Assembly (NCBI RefSeq): GCF_014529535.1 | Contig: NW_023503376.1 | Location: 372,001 to 436,000, forward strand | Reading direction: 5' to 3' | DNA length: 64,000 nucleotides | DNA from: Bradysia coprophila | Taxonomy: Eukaryota > Arthropoda > Insecta > Diptera > Sciaridae | Shown: one piece after another, positions 32,509 to 44,900 of the stretch | How the letters are laid out: each line of letters opens with the position of its first letter | Position numbering within the stretch: the first letter of the stretch is position 1 | Translations under genes and position numbers: made by a program | The notes under the pieces: generated by a model | Database searches by the model: none | What the model was told of the DNA's origin: nothing | The model's input: the letters and a program-made list of their open reading frames with translations, nothing else

Positions 32509-32986
32509 TTCTCATACAAATTTTGCGTGAGAAATCACATCACCTGGAGCTAGATTGTCTGTCACAGGTAAATAATTTGTAAACATTTTTGTCAGTGAAC
32601 ATAAAAAAGTGATTCGTCTACTGATAGAAGACTTTTCGTCACGGCTAATTGATTCCATAAGAATTTCGTTGATCAAATGAAAATCTAGATTTTGATTTTC
32701 TGACTTTTACTGATAGAAAGCACAACAACTTGGAGCGATGGGTTGAATATGCATAGAGGTAAAACATTGATTGTTGTACAATATAAAATTATCGATACAT
32801 GAGACGGACAATCGATGCTTTCCGAGTTGCACTTGTCAAAAATTTCCATTTATCCATCTAGACAGCCGATTTATCCGTCTAGATAAATAACTGTGACGTC
32901 ACAAAATGGCGCGAGTAAGATAATAGTATGTTACATACCAAGGATCAAAAAGGTGTGTTTTAGACCCAGGTCCCAGGTTTTTAGAC

Positions 32987-33147
32987 AAAAAAAAATTTAG
33001 ACTGGAAACAACCAAAATTTTACCAAAAAAATCTGCGTCGCATGTGGCAGATAAATTTCCTTGCTGGTCTGTTACTGAACATCTGCCACTTTGCGACGCA
33101 GATTTTTTTGGTAAAATTTTGGTTGTTTCCAGTCTAAATTTTTTTTT
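32987..33147. repeat. MITE with about 65-bp inverted arms
   Basis: Arms share TTTAGACTGGAAACAACC and ATCTGCGTCGCA with their reverse complements around a 25-bp loop. One arm is also found at 28510-28580. Confidence 0.85.
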
Positions 33148-33389
33148 GTAAAAATTATTTGGCAGATGATGAGAAAACCTAAGCCAGCTTGTTTGAACTA
33201 ATTGGGTGTAAAATTTAATTTTTGCGTAACGAAGCTGAAAGCGTCAACTCTAGCGATATCATTCATTTTAGAAATTGTATTTCAAAGACTGCGTCACACT
33301 TTTCTCGAAGAGATTTTTGTTGGGATATCAGTCGTTTTAGAAGTGTACTCAACACTGCTTTTTATAACAGTTTACAGTTTTAATTCAAA

Positions 33390-33775
33390 AATTTTACGAA
33401 AATCGAAAATTTGACGAAATTCGAAAATTTGACGAATTTTGAAAATTTGACGAATTTTGAAAATTTGACGAAATTTGACGAAATTCGAAAATTTAACGAA
33501 ATTTGACGAAATTCGAAAATTTTTACGAAATTAGAAAATTTGACGAAATTCGAAAAGTTGACGAAATTCGAAAATTTGACGAAATTCGAAAATTTGACGA
33601 AATTCGAAAATTTGACGAAATTCGAAAATTTGACGAAATTCAAAAATTTGACGAAATTCGAAAATTTGACGAAATTCGAAAATTTGACGAAATTTGACGA
33701 AGTTCGAAAATTTGACGAAATTCGAAAATTTGACGAAAATCGAAAATTTGACGAAATTCGAAAATTTGACGAAAG
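33390..33775. repeat. 18-bp satellite, unit GAAATTCGAAAATTTGAC
   Basis: About 21 head-to-tail copies, with occasional 10-bp part-units (GAAATTTGAC) and single substitutions. Because 18 is a multiple of three, every frame stays open (for example TKFENL repeats), so the long frames here are not genes. Confidence 0.9.
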
Positions 33776-33780
33776 TAATT

Positions 33781-34044
33781 CTCTATCTGCCACCATTCAA
33801 GAAATATCTCCAACACCCCAATTGACACACCCATTTCTAACTTTCGACATTTTTCACATATGCTCCTCTGTTCTACTCGTAAAACTCTGAGACTTTGCCG
33901 AAGAAAGTAACTCTCTATCTGTCACCATTCAAGAAATACCTCTAAAAACATAATTGACCCACCCATTTCCAACTTTCGACATTTTTCACATATGCCCCTC
34001 TGTTCTACTCGTAAAACTCTGAGACTTTGCCGAAGAAAGTAATT
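33781..34044. repeat. 132-bp tandem duplication
   Basis: Two successive copies (33781-33912 and 33913-34044) about 92% alike, sharing ACTTTCGACATTTTTCACAT and ACTCTGAGACTTTGCCGAAG, with the start of a third copy after 34045. Confidence 0.85.
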
Positions 34045-34079
34045 CTCCATCTCTCATAACCCAAAAAAATATTAGTCCT

Positions 34080-34612
34080 TTCATCCTACGCTCGAGTAGC
34101 TCAAAATTTGGTCACTCTAATCACTCTAGCTCAAACGAATCTGAGCAGATTTTTTTAATTATTTTTTTGTTCGAATCGTGTTACGAATACCTTTCATTTG
34201 ATGGGTCGCACGCCTCTGTAGGTTTCAATACAGCTAAGCTACAGCCGAAAACGCGTTCCCGACCCTCGAAAACCACACTCAGAAACCACTTCGAGGCCAA
34301 TAAAACAAAATTCTGGTTTTTCCTGGGGTAATGGCGTATCACATTTTCATTTTTATGCCCACCCTGAGGTTCCTGCAAAATTTCATGGAGATTGGCTGAC
34401 TAGTTTCCGAGATCGACCGTCGATAGATAGACAGATAGACAGACAGATAGATAAAACATACAGAGTAAGTTGAAAGATTTTGATTGTTTGGAAAAAGTCA
34501 ATTATGTGTATTTTCTATCAAAATGACCAACTTCAAAACGATGTATCTCCGGCAATTTTAAAGTTACATAGTCGAGTGATAGCTCGTTTTGCTCGTATTT
34601 GAAGCGCGAATA
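34080..34612. mobile_element. Helentron-associated-like fragment with GATA/GACA tract
   Basis: Includes TACCTTTCATTTGATGGGTC, a mixed GATAGATAGACAGACAGATA tract at 34421-34454 and an end GTGATAGCTCGTTTTGCTCG. The layout resembles the GACGG-bearing elements elsewhere but the sequence is different. Confidence 0.4.
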
Positions 34613-34850
34613 AGATAGAATAGGATCTGTGGTGATACAGGCCAAAGGAAAGAAACTTAAATTCTCGCCTATATATAGTTGCCGCGTCTCAAAAAAAATT
34701 CTTCGTTCTTTTTTTGGAAGTTAGACTGCATCAAGTCCTCCGCTATCGCTCCGGACATGATTTTTCTTCCTGGAGTACCAAAGTCACATTCCGAACAAAA
34801 CATAACAACAAAACTGAACAACATACCGGTGCAAAAGCATTCCATATTAA

Positions 34851-35008
34851 TGCCGAAAGTAATCCGTATGAATGCCTAAAGAAGTCCGTTCCGTGTGCAT
34901 GTATTCTCACAAATGTCGAAAAATAAGCAATCTGTCGGAATGCCGAAAGACATCCGAATGAATGCCGAAAGCAGTCCGTATGAATGCTGAAAGCAATCCT
35001 TATGAATG
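34851..35008. repeat. About 22-bp tandem repeat, GAATGCCGAAAGCAATCCGTAT
   Basis: Five or six imperfect units with an unrelated insertion near 34895-34935. Non-coding. 35010-35530 beyond it shows no gene. Confidence 0.7.
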
Positions 35009-35801
35009 CATTGTCACAAAACCCTTAAAACATTACATTCGCGTACATACAACAACTTGACACATTTGGGAAAGAATAAAGATAGGATCGAAAATGACAT
35101 AAGCGGGAATGAAAATTGAGAGAAAATAGTAGGGGAGAATGTTGCTCTTTCGGTACTAAATTTGGTGAGTGAATGTGACGGTTTTGGTACTACAGGAAGA
35201 AAATGTTCATTCCGCCAGTCGTAAAGTTTAGTAGTAAGTACAAACATAAGCGGTTTCGGTCTGACCAATGAGGTTTCATACATCAAAGTCAGTGCTACAA
35301 TGCTACGAATTTATGTACTCGCGTTGTTTTGTTTTGCGTATAATATGTAAATTTATAAGGTAGATCACCTTACACATATTTGGTCATTAATAAATGAAAT
35401 CAAAACCAATGAAGTAATAGATTGAGTGTCAACCTGTAAGAAATTACTTAAACCAATACTGGTGGATATGCCGTGTGGAAAAGGTTGAATACACAAATGA
35501 AGGCACAAAAACACTGATTTTTCAAAAATTTGTAAGTTCTTTATTGCACAGAACTGGATGTTAGTTTGCTATTATTTTTTTAGTTTGCTACATGACCTGC
35601 CCTCGTTTTTTTTTATTATAGTTTAGCATTTGTTTCGTTTATTGCATAATCTAATACGTAACAATAAAATCGTGGGATAGTTGTGTCACTTGTGTCTGAA
35701 AAGAATTTTCTTTTTCTTTCTGTTCGATTCAAGCCCTAAAAAGCCTAGCCAACTTAGAAGGTAAAGCATAAAATAATAAATCAATCATTCGAAATTATAT
35801 T

Positions 35802-35904
35802 CTAACCAGCTGCTACTCGTCCGCGTCCTTTGAACATTCTCATTGATGTGGGACCTTTCATCACGCGTGACATCAATTCCCAGCACATTTTTGCGGGCAA
35901 CAAA
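35802..35904 (-). CDS. SDR gene exon 5 (last)
   Basis: Acceptor TTTCAG, 34 codons encoding LLPAKMCWELMSRVMKGP and on to GRVAAG, then TAG. It replaces the false stop reached by reading through the exon 4 donor. AATAAA signals on the minus strand follow at about 35640 and 35617. Confidence 0.8.
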
Positions 35905-38900
35905 CTGAAATCAGTTCGAGGTTGTTTTTTTGGATTAATTGACTCGCAACATTATACCAGAAAATCTCACTCACCATTTCAATGGCAGCAACATCCTAGT
36001 GCTTGCAGGTAACGTGCAGTTAACTTCATTTTTCTGAACAGACAATGCTATCTGATCAGCAACATAGTCTGGCTCCAACATCGGCATTAGTCGTGGCTTC
36101 ACGCCAGAGAACATTCCGGTGTTGATGTAATACGGACACACCAATGTCAGATGAATGTTATCGTATCCATGTGTTTTCAGTTCACTGTAAAGACTTTCGT
36201 GGAGGCCGACACAAGCGAATTTAGTTCCACTGTAGTCGGTACATCCGTAGGTTCCTAAAAGTCCAGCAACTGAACCAACTGTGACAATGTGACCGCGGTT
36301 TATTTCCATCATTTCCGGTAGGAAGGCCTTCACCGTCTAAAAATAAATGACGAAGGAGTTGAAGAAGAAGAAGGTATGTTAGCAAGTCAGTCAGTTTCTC
36401 TTAGCATACGTGTGAATAAACCTTACCCAGTAGTGTGATAATATATTGACGGAATAAGTGTTTTCGATCGCCTTTTCCGGGAGTTCCCATAATGGTTTAC
36501 ATGCCACAATACCAGCATTGTTTATAAGAATGTCTACATTTCCAATTTCGTCTTTTACACGTCTAGCAGTTTCGTTGACTTGTTCACGATTGGAAATATC
36601 CACAACATATGACTTACATTCCAGGTTATGCCGGGCCAGAAGATCAACAGTTGTTTTTATGGCTGCAAGAGAAAATTAATTTGGTTTTTTATCGTAACGT
36701 TTTTCTGAAGTCGAGGCAGGACCGGTGTAGCTCATGGGCAAAGTGGTTCACGGCTTAGGGAGAATGAGCACAAACATTTTGTTAAGAAAGAAGGGATTTA
36801 TTGCCAAGGGCGCATTTTTTGTGGGCGCTGTAACGTTCTTTTCCCATAGCGTTGCAAGTGCTAAACCGGCCCTGGATCGAGGTTGAAATCTTTATTTTAT
36901 TGCTCATTCATCAGCGGAAAATAATTACAATTTCAACGCTTCGATGGACAAAATCAGAAAGTAAATGCCGGTGTTGGTTAATCGCATAAAGCTTCGCGTA
37001 AGTGAATTGTTTTTCTACGACCTCTTCAATTTCGTATAAGGTTCCTGACCGAGATTTGTGGTTTCGTGAAAATTTTTAACTTTGCACTTCATTATCTTGA
37101 AACCCTTTGATACCCAGATCCGGGAGTAAATGGCCAGCTTTATTATGAAGATTGAACATTTGGCTTCGTAATTATTCAATATTTAACAAGACATTTAATG
37201 AATTTCTTTAATTAAGTTAAATATTTTAGTTGAATCGAGACTTGCGTTATGGTGTCAGTGATTTGTGGTATTTCATATGAGAAGTTGAAATGTTTAAGTG
37301 CCCATATTTCATCGCATATGCATTCAAACCCCATAAATCCCTATCTGGCCTAAAAGCACATAAAATTACCTTTCAAAAGATACCCCACACGACCATGTAC
37401 GTTTTGTGTACCTCGAGAAATTTCAGTAAGAACAGTGCAAGTCTTCGGCTGAAAACTTCAATTGCACATATTTCATTGTGGATGAATTTTAAAACCATCA
37501 AGTCCCTATTCGGCTCAATAGTACATGTGATTACCTTTCTAATGACACCCCACACGACCCTGTATGGCTCGTGCAACTGGAGAAATTTTTGTAAGAAAAT
37601 TGCAATTTTTCGATTTTTGATCACCTTTCACCAGCCACACAAACTTCGAATTTTTTTTTGAAAGTGGTTCTAGCTTCTAGGGTCGAAGTCCTTTCTAGGT
37701 ATATATAAAAAAATTCCAATAGAAAATGCGTCCGATTTCGGTGGGCTGTTTTTCAAAAGAATCCCCCGAACGGACTTTGTAAGCCTGTCACATACATCTA
37801 TTCATCTGTTATCGATACCGACGACCAAAATAATGACAAGGTCTGGGTAATTTGGCCATTTATGTAGTAAAATACATGTTACAAGGTCCAGGTAGCTCAA
37901 TCGGTAGAGCATAGGACTCATACCCAAGAGGTCCCGGGTTCGACTCCCGGTGCAAAAATGCTTGCCTGGTTTTATTCTAATCACTTGGTGATTAAGCACT
38001 CGCTACTAGTTATCTAATGGCTGTACGACCGTAACAAAGTCGCAAATTTCAAAGAAATCCAATATTCGATTTCTTCGCAACAATCACGCCATATTGACAT
38101 AATGTCAATGACACAATTAACAATATACAACAGACTGTAGGATAAGCGCCATCTATGATCGACTTGTCGCTCATTGGGAAAATGCATGAGTCATTAGTGA
38201 TGGTTGTGGTCTTCGCATACTACTCGTGGCTCAGAGAATTCACAACATATGGGACGTTTACACGGTCGATTTGTGAGCTATCTGAGTCCGAAGAGATATG
38301 ATGAAAAATCACAATTAATATGATCAAGTGACTTGTGCAATAGCACAACAGGCCCACTAGAGGCTTAGGTGCTGGGCTAACCCCCTTCCCATCTAATCCA
38401 ATCCAATCCAATCCAAAATACATGTTAAAACAATTGAAGTACAAGATTTGAAATCAACAGATTAAAAATACTTTGATCGATGGAAGTAATAGAACCGGTA
38501 TTAAACCCGGTCATATTCTTTCCGTCTGTAACAAGTTAATGAACCGGCGGAAAATTTCCGGTTCTTCACGTAAAATTCGCTGAAGAATTTCACTTACAAA
38601 TCATGTTTCTACTTAGACGGTCTCGAAATTATAGATCGGACATCCAACTGAATAATTCGCATTAGCCACCTTAACGTTCATGCTAGCTACGTTATTTGTT
38701 TATAATTTTTGATAAATTCAGTTCTTGAATTTGAGATTATCTTTAGTTACAGTTAAATTATCAACTCTCACACGCACTGTCTGTCGACGCTAATTGGAAA
38801 ATTAAAGCTTTTAATTTCGCCGAGACTTCCACGGCCTTCACGGTGGGGCTGAACGAACTTTAAATAAACATGTCGACTTCCATCTCGGTTCTTTTCATAG

Positions 38901-41900
38901 CTGAGTTAGGGGAGGCGTGTACTATCCAACGGCACATGTTGCAGGCGCAACTGCTGAGCCGTTTCTGAGAACTAGGAATATCGTCGCCTGGCTCCGCGGA
39001 AGTTGCTGGACCAGTGTTTGAAACTGGAATCGGTAGAGGGACAAATTCTAAGAACAACCATGTAAAAATTATTGCTCTCGGTCATTTGGTCGCAGAGCAA
39101 TAGAAGGTGAAAATCGAAAATTCCACCTCTTCAAGGGGTGATGCCTCCTCGACGAAGTTCTCGATCCAGCACTTTAATAGCGTTTCTAGACACGGTTAAT
39201 GTGCTCTTTCGAATAACAATAAAAAAAATTTGAAAGTGGTCTCTTTTGGTACATTTTCAGAAAAGTCACTTTTTTGCTAGCCTCGGTGAACTTTGGCTAC
39301 TTCCATACCTTGCCGGTTGGAATATTTTAACACAATATACCTTGTTACAGTAAGCCGGAAGTCTAAGCTTTCCAATGATACCGAATATGCCATGTATGAT
39401 TCTCAGCAAGAACTATTTATGATAAAGATTTTGCATCGAGGTCGGGCTACTACCAAATTTAGGGTCATTGAAAACGAAATTTACAAATATTACAAATTAT
39501 TGTCTTTGAGTTATGTCTCATCGACTTACGTAAGTTACCTGTCGTATAATATCTGCTCATTTTACCATAACAAACATAAAAATAGAAATTTCGTTTTCAA
39601 TGACCCTAAATTTGCTAGTAGCCCGACCCCGATGCAAAATCTTTATCACAAACCGTTCTTGCTGAGAATCATAATACGGCATATTTGGTATCATTGGAAA
39701 GGTAGGACTTCAGGCTATTTTTCAGAAGGTATGTTGTGTTGAAATGTTTCAACCGGCAAGTTATGGAAACAGCCAAAGTTCACCGAGGGTAGCAAAAAAG
39801 TGACTTTTCTAAAAATGTACCAAAAGAGACCACTTTCAAAAAAAAAAAAATTGCCAATCGAAAGAGCTCATTAACCTTGTCTAGAAACGCTATTAAAGTG
39901 CTGGATCGAGAACTTCGTCGAGGAGGCATCACCCCTTGAAGAGGTGGAATTTTCGACTTTCACCTTCTATTGCTCTGCAACCAAATGACCGAGAGCAATA
40001 ATTTTTACATGGTTGTTCTTAGAATTTGTCCCTCTACCGATTCCAGTTTCAAACACTGGTCCAGCAACTTCCGCGGAGCCAGGCGACGATATTCCTAGTT
40101 CTCAGAAACGGCTCAGCAGTTGCGCCTGCAACATGTGCCGTTGGATAGTACACGACTCCCCCAACTCAGCTATGAAAAGAACCGAGATGAAAGTCGACAT
40201 GTTTATTTAAAGTTCGTTCAGCCCCGCCGTGCCTTTTAATTGAACGCTAAATTATAAGTTATCTGCTGTTTGCACTATTGTGGTACAATTTCTTTTACCG
40301 AATCACGGTCAGGCACCGTATAAACTCCCCGACACGGAAACATTGTTTTCTCAGAGCGATCTATCGAAAATTAACCTTTCTTTGCGCACAATTACATTGC
40401 CAAAAAATAATTGATGAATGAACGAAAGCGCGCTGTGCGTAGTTGTCTCCCAATTTGTGAGTGAAATGTACATATTTACACGAAATTTATTTATGGTTCG
40501 CGTTCGCTATTGACAATGAATAATCGTATGCAAATATATATTTTGCATCGAAAATTTTTATTCGAACGGAACGACTGTGACATTGAAAAGTTCACACAAA
40601 TATTTCGCGATATTCGCGATTTTATGAGATATTCGACATTCGACACAGCGTGTGAATATTTAAAGTTTTAATGGCTTATTTTAGCAAGAGACATTCTTCT
40701 TAAATTATTTTTTTATTTTATTAAACTGATGTAACCGCGGTGGTGCGGTGACGACGGTGAAATCTTCCGAATTTTTAAAGACTCGCTTGTCAGTTGAAGG
40801 AATCTTGTCTTCTTATAATGTAACACGAACATGTTAAAAGATTCCTAAAGTTATTTCCCTTCTTGCAAATTTGCTTCAGAGAGACTACACTTCAAACGAT
40901 TTCACCGGATTTCACAAACATATCATCATTCATAATCCAAATGTGAATTCAGAATTAATTTTTAGCGTAACCACAAATACTACAAAACGCTCGAAAAAAA
41001 TGCATTTGAAATTTAAAATGAGAAAAAAAAAATTATTAAAAATTATTGGCTAACAAACATTAAGGCAAACTGAACGCAAAAAATTTAGGTTAAAATTGCA
41101 AAATGAAAGTATTGCAGAAAGAAAAAAGATTGTCCAATCGACAATGTCTTCGACGTTTCGGTTATATCAAATAAAATTTTCTACAAAAAAAAAAACCTGA
41201 GTGCATGTTGAGTAAGACACTCCGCGCTGTAATAAACTTATCAATTATAACATCAGCATATGATGTCGGACAGATATGTTTGCCTACCGAAAACACTTGC
41301 GACGCATTTCAATGTGTTTCTGACTTTGTGTAAGACACATCTTTCGTGCCTTGTATATATCAGGTTCATAGGTTTCATTTCAATTTTAGTTCTTTCCCTT
41401 GAAACCTCACAAAAATATCATTTACTTAGTAAAACAAAGGAAAACTTTCCTACTGATAACTCCGTTCGTGAATTAGAGATGTGTCAGAACTAAAGAACTA
41501 TTTTTGGGAAAACATTTTCCTATACTTTCCCAAATTTTCCCACATTTTCCTGATGGATTCTTTTGAAAAACAGCCTACCGAAATCGGACGCATTTTCCAG
41601 TGGACTTTTTTATCTGTGCCTAGAAAGGTATTCGACCCTAGAAGCCGAAACCACATTCAAAAAAAATCTTCGAAGTTTGTGTGGCTGGTGAAAGGTGATC
41701 AAAAACCGAAAAATTGCCATTTTCTTACAAAAATTTATCCAGTTACGCGAGCCGTACAGAGTCGTGTAGGGTGTCATTAGAAAGGTAATCACATGTACTA
41801 TTGAGCCGAAAAGGGACTTATGGGTTTAAAATTCATCTCGACACTGAAATGTGTGCAGTTGAAGTTTTCAATCGAAGACTTACACTGTTCTTACTGAAAT

Positions 41901-44900
41901 TTCTCGAGATACACAAAACGGCCATGGTCGTGTAGAGTGTCATTTAAAAGGTAATTAATGTGTTTTTGGGCCAAATAGGGTCTTATGTGCTTTGGATGCA
42001 TCTATGTGTTGGATAAAACTTGATAATAACTTATGTTGAGTGAGTAAATAGTAATCGAATTGAATGTGTAAATCTAGTAGCCTTAGTTAAGGACTAAAAT
42101 CATATAAATACGGTGTATTTGCTATAATAAATTCAGTCTATTTCGAGACGACAAACTGGTCGTTTCATTTTAGATTGCGGATTGGAATCCGTGAAATTCC
42201 AACAGGTTATGGGCCCAGGCACATTAAACTGTGGCAATTAATCTACAGCACCAGTTTGCTCTGGAAGGGGTGTCAATAACACTCGCTGTACGATTGAATT
42301 GTGCTGTGTGTTCTGTGGAAAGTTGTGGGGCCGGTGGCGGAGTATTCCAAGTATGGCGATTGGTATGGCATCGTTTCGTCTGAGGAGGTGGTCACTGGCA
42401 GACAATGGTTGCATGAGGTCAATGAGAGGTAGCCGATGGTCTCAACAGTGAATTCATTTGGTGGCAAGATGCGGTATTGACTGTGTATGGGCATAGCGGT
42501 AAAGCAAGCGGCAGTGTGGTCGTTGGCACATACAAGTCAATGGATTGCTTAATGATTGGAGGTTGTTGAAGACATACGGTAGCGAGAATATCATTGGATA
42601 TCATTGGTGGCAACAGCGAATTTGAGTAGGAGAACTGCGAGAAACATTAAGTGGATCCATTTGGCCCAAAAGCACATTCAATTAACTGTCTTTTCCCAAA
42701 AATGGTCCCTGGTTAGGACTCAAATTTTAATATGCCAGTTGCCAATCACTTCCATTTTTCTTAACTTTTAAAGTTTGGTGTCAAATAGCACGTTCCATAT
42801 TTTATTGTGTGTCTATTCTGACGTACAACATTAAAAAGACTCGAAAGAAAATGGATGTTGTTCGGAAGCTTTCATATATAATCCTTTCGGAACCTTTTTA
42901 ACGAAGAATTCTTTTGTTTCAATTTTTCACTAAGTCCCTCATGGAAATCACGGTAGATATTACGTCCGCGGGAGTCGTTGGAGATAAGGTGGGGGAGTCA
43001 ATAAGTTTCTGTAAATATGTTCCTTAGTCCCTAAAATGTTGTAGTAGAGGACTTGCGTCATGCCCGCTTACTAACGTGCGACATCATGCATAAATCAAGA
43101 TCATGGAAGCGCCAACCTGCCGATCGTTCGCAAAAAGAATTTAAATATTTTCTTTTTTTTGCAGAATTTTAATTTATGAAATCTCATTACTTACTTTCAG
43201 TTTAACTAACTAAAATATTGTCACGCCCCTTTGCCAAGAAAAAAGTGATTTATAAAAAAAACGAAAGTTGTAAATCTCTTGACCCTAAGTGTCGCCATAA
43301 TTGCAAATAATTTTTGTTGAATTCATTTCTGTGTACCGGTACCATGCTAACTATGGGTGGAATTCACATGTGTATGGTATAATTACTAGCAGTAATTTAA
43401 GCGCACAAAATATTAATATTCAGAGGTTGTTTACCTTTATGCGTTAAAACACAATTTTTTAACGAAAAAAAAAAATAAACAAAAAATTTCTCGCTAACAA
43501 ACGAGTCGACATTTCTTGTTGAATGCACGATCATGATGTGTTGATTTATTAAATAAAAATGTTTCATAATCGTGGCATCGTAAATAACGAGTCACCACAA
43601 AAATAAACGACTGAGACATTTAATAAAAGGAGTCAAGAACTAAAACGTTGCCAATCATACTGTGCATTTAAAACATCTTCAGCATAGAAAACCGTTTGAA
43701 ATAAATTAATTAGATTGAAAGGTCAGAGGCAGTGAAACTTCAGCATAAATTTGATTCAGCTGATCCACACATACAATCAAAACTTGTTTATACGGTTGAA
43801 GCTGGTACACGCACGCTTATTGTAGTGTTAAAACCATATGAAGACGTATAAACAGTTTTATCTTCCATGTGTGACTATTTCATACATTACTCGTTTCTGT
43901 ATATAAACTCTAAGCCATACGTTATTCTGGTTGTCTAGGGATATAATTTTATTACTCTTCTAGGGTAAATTTTATTTCCGTTTTTTATTTTGAAGAAAAC
44001 AAGGCATCAGAACAGTCGGAGCGTTTGCTGCGACTTAGCCCCGTACAACCCGTAATCCTATTTCGTCCGCAACCATAATACGTCCGTAGCCCTAATAAGC
44101 CCGGAACCCTAATACGTCTACAACCCTCTAATGCGTCTGTTACCAAAATGCAAGTCAAGTTGGGCATTGTCAAATTTACTGAAACTGTTCATTTTTAAAA
44201 TTGCGCATAGCGCAATTACGAAAGCCCGTACGAAGTACCTTTCAAATAAAACCAACAATTTACGACACTATTTTAGAAACCCAAAATTTTTTGCCAACTT
44301 TCCATTGGGTATTCAATTACCTCTCAAATGAAACAAAAACTAGCAAAATCGGTTGAGATTTACTCGATTTATGTGCAAAGAGCACTTAGGGCCGAGTAGC
44401 GGCCTTAGTGCAAGGGCCCAAATTTGAAACATTTTTTGCCATCATTCTATTCGGCATTCAATTATCTCTCAAATGAAACAAAAACTAGCAAAATCGGTTG
44501 AGATTTACTCGATTTATGTGCAAAAAACACTTAGGGCCGAGTAGCGGCCTTAGTCCAAGGGCCCAAATTTGAAACATTTTTCGCCACGTTCTTTTCGGTG
44601 TTCAATTACCTTCCATAAAAAACTAAATCTAGCAAAATTGGATGAGATTTACTCGATTTATGTGCAAAAAACACTTAGGGCCAAGTAACGACCTTTGAGC
44701 CCTCCCAACAAGCCCACGTTGCATCTTACCCAAAAACAATGTTCAGCAACTTTGTTCTACTCGTCAATACCTTTCATTTGATATATCACAAGCAGCTATT
44801 GCGTGCGTATTTCGGTAGATATCGTCGAAAGACTGAAAAACACCTATAGGGCCCTAGCTCTGGAGGGGCCGACCCTGCCATGCCCATTTTCGAACTTGAC

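Noticed and set aside
33380..33890. Long open frames such as TKFENL or FSNFVK repeats
   Set aside because: Produced by an 18-bp satellite whose unit is a multiple of three.
37882..37955. Functional tRNA-Met gene
   Set aside because: Boxes A and B are good but the acceptor and anticodon stems do not pair, and target duplications show it is the head of a SINE.
38860..40210. Two copies of a 65-residue protein on opposite strands
   Set aside because: They lie in the arms of one foldback element and begin only at TTG; the agreement reflects DNA identity, not protein conservation.
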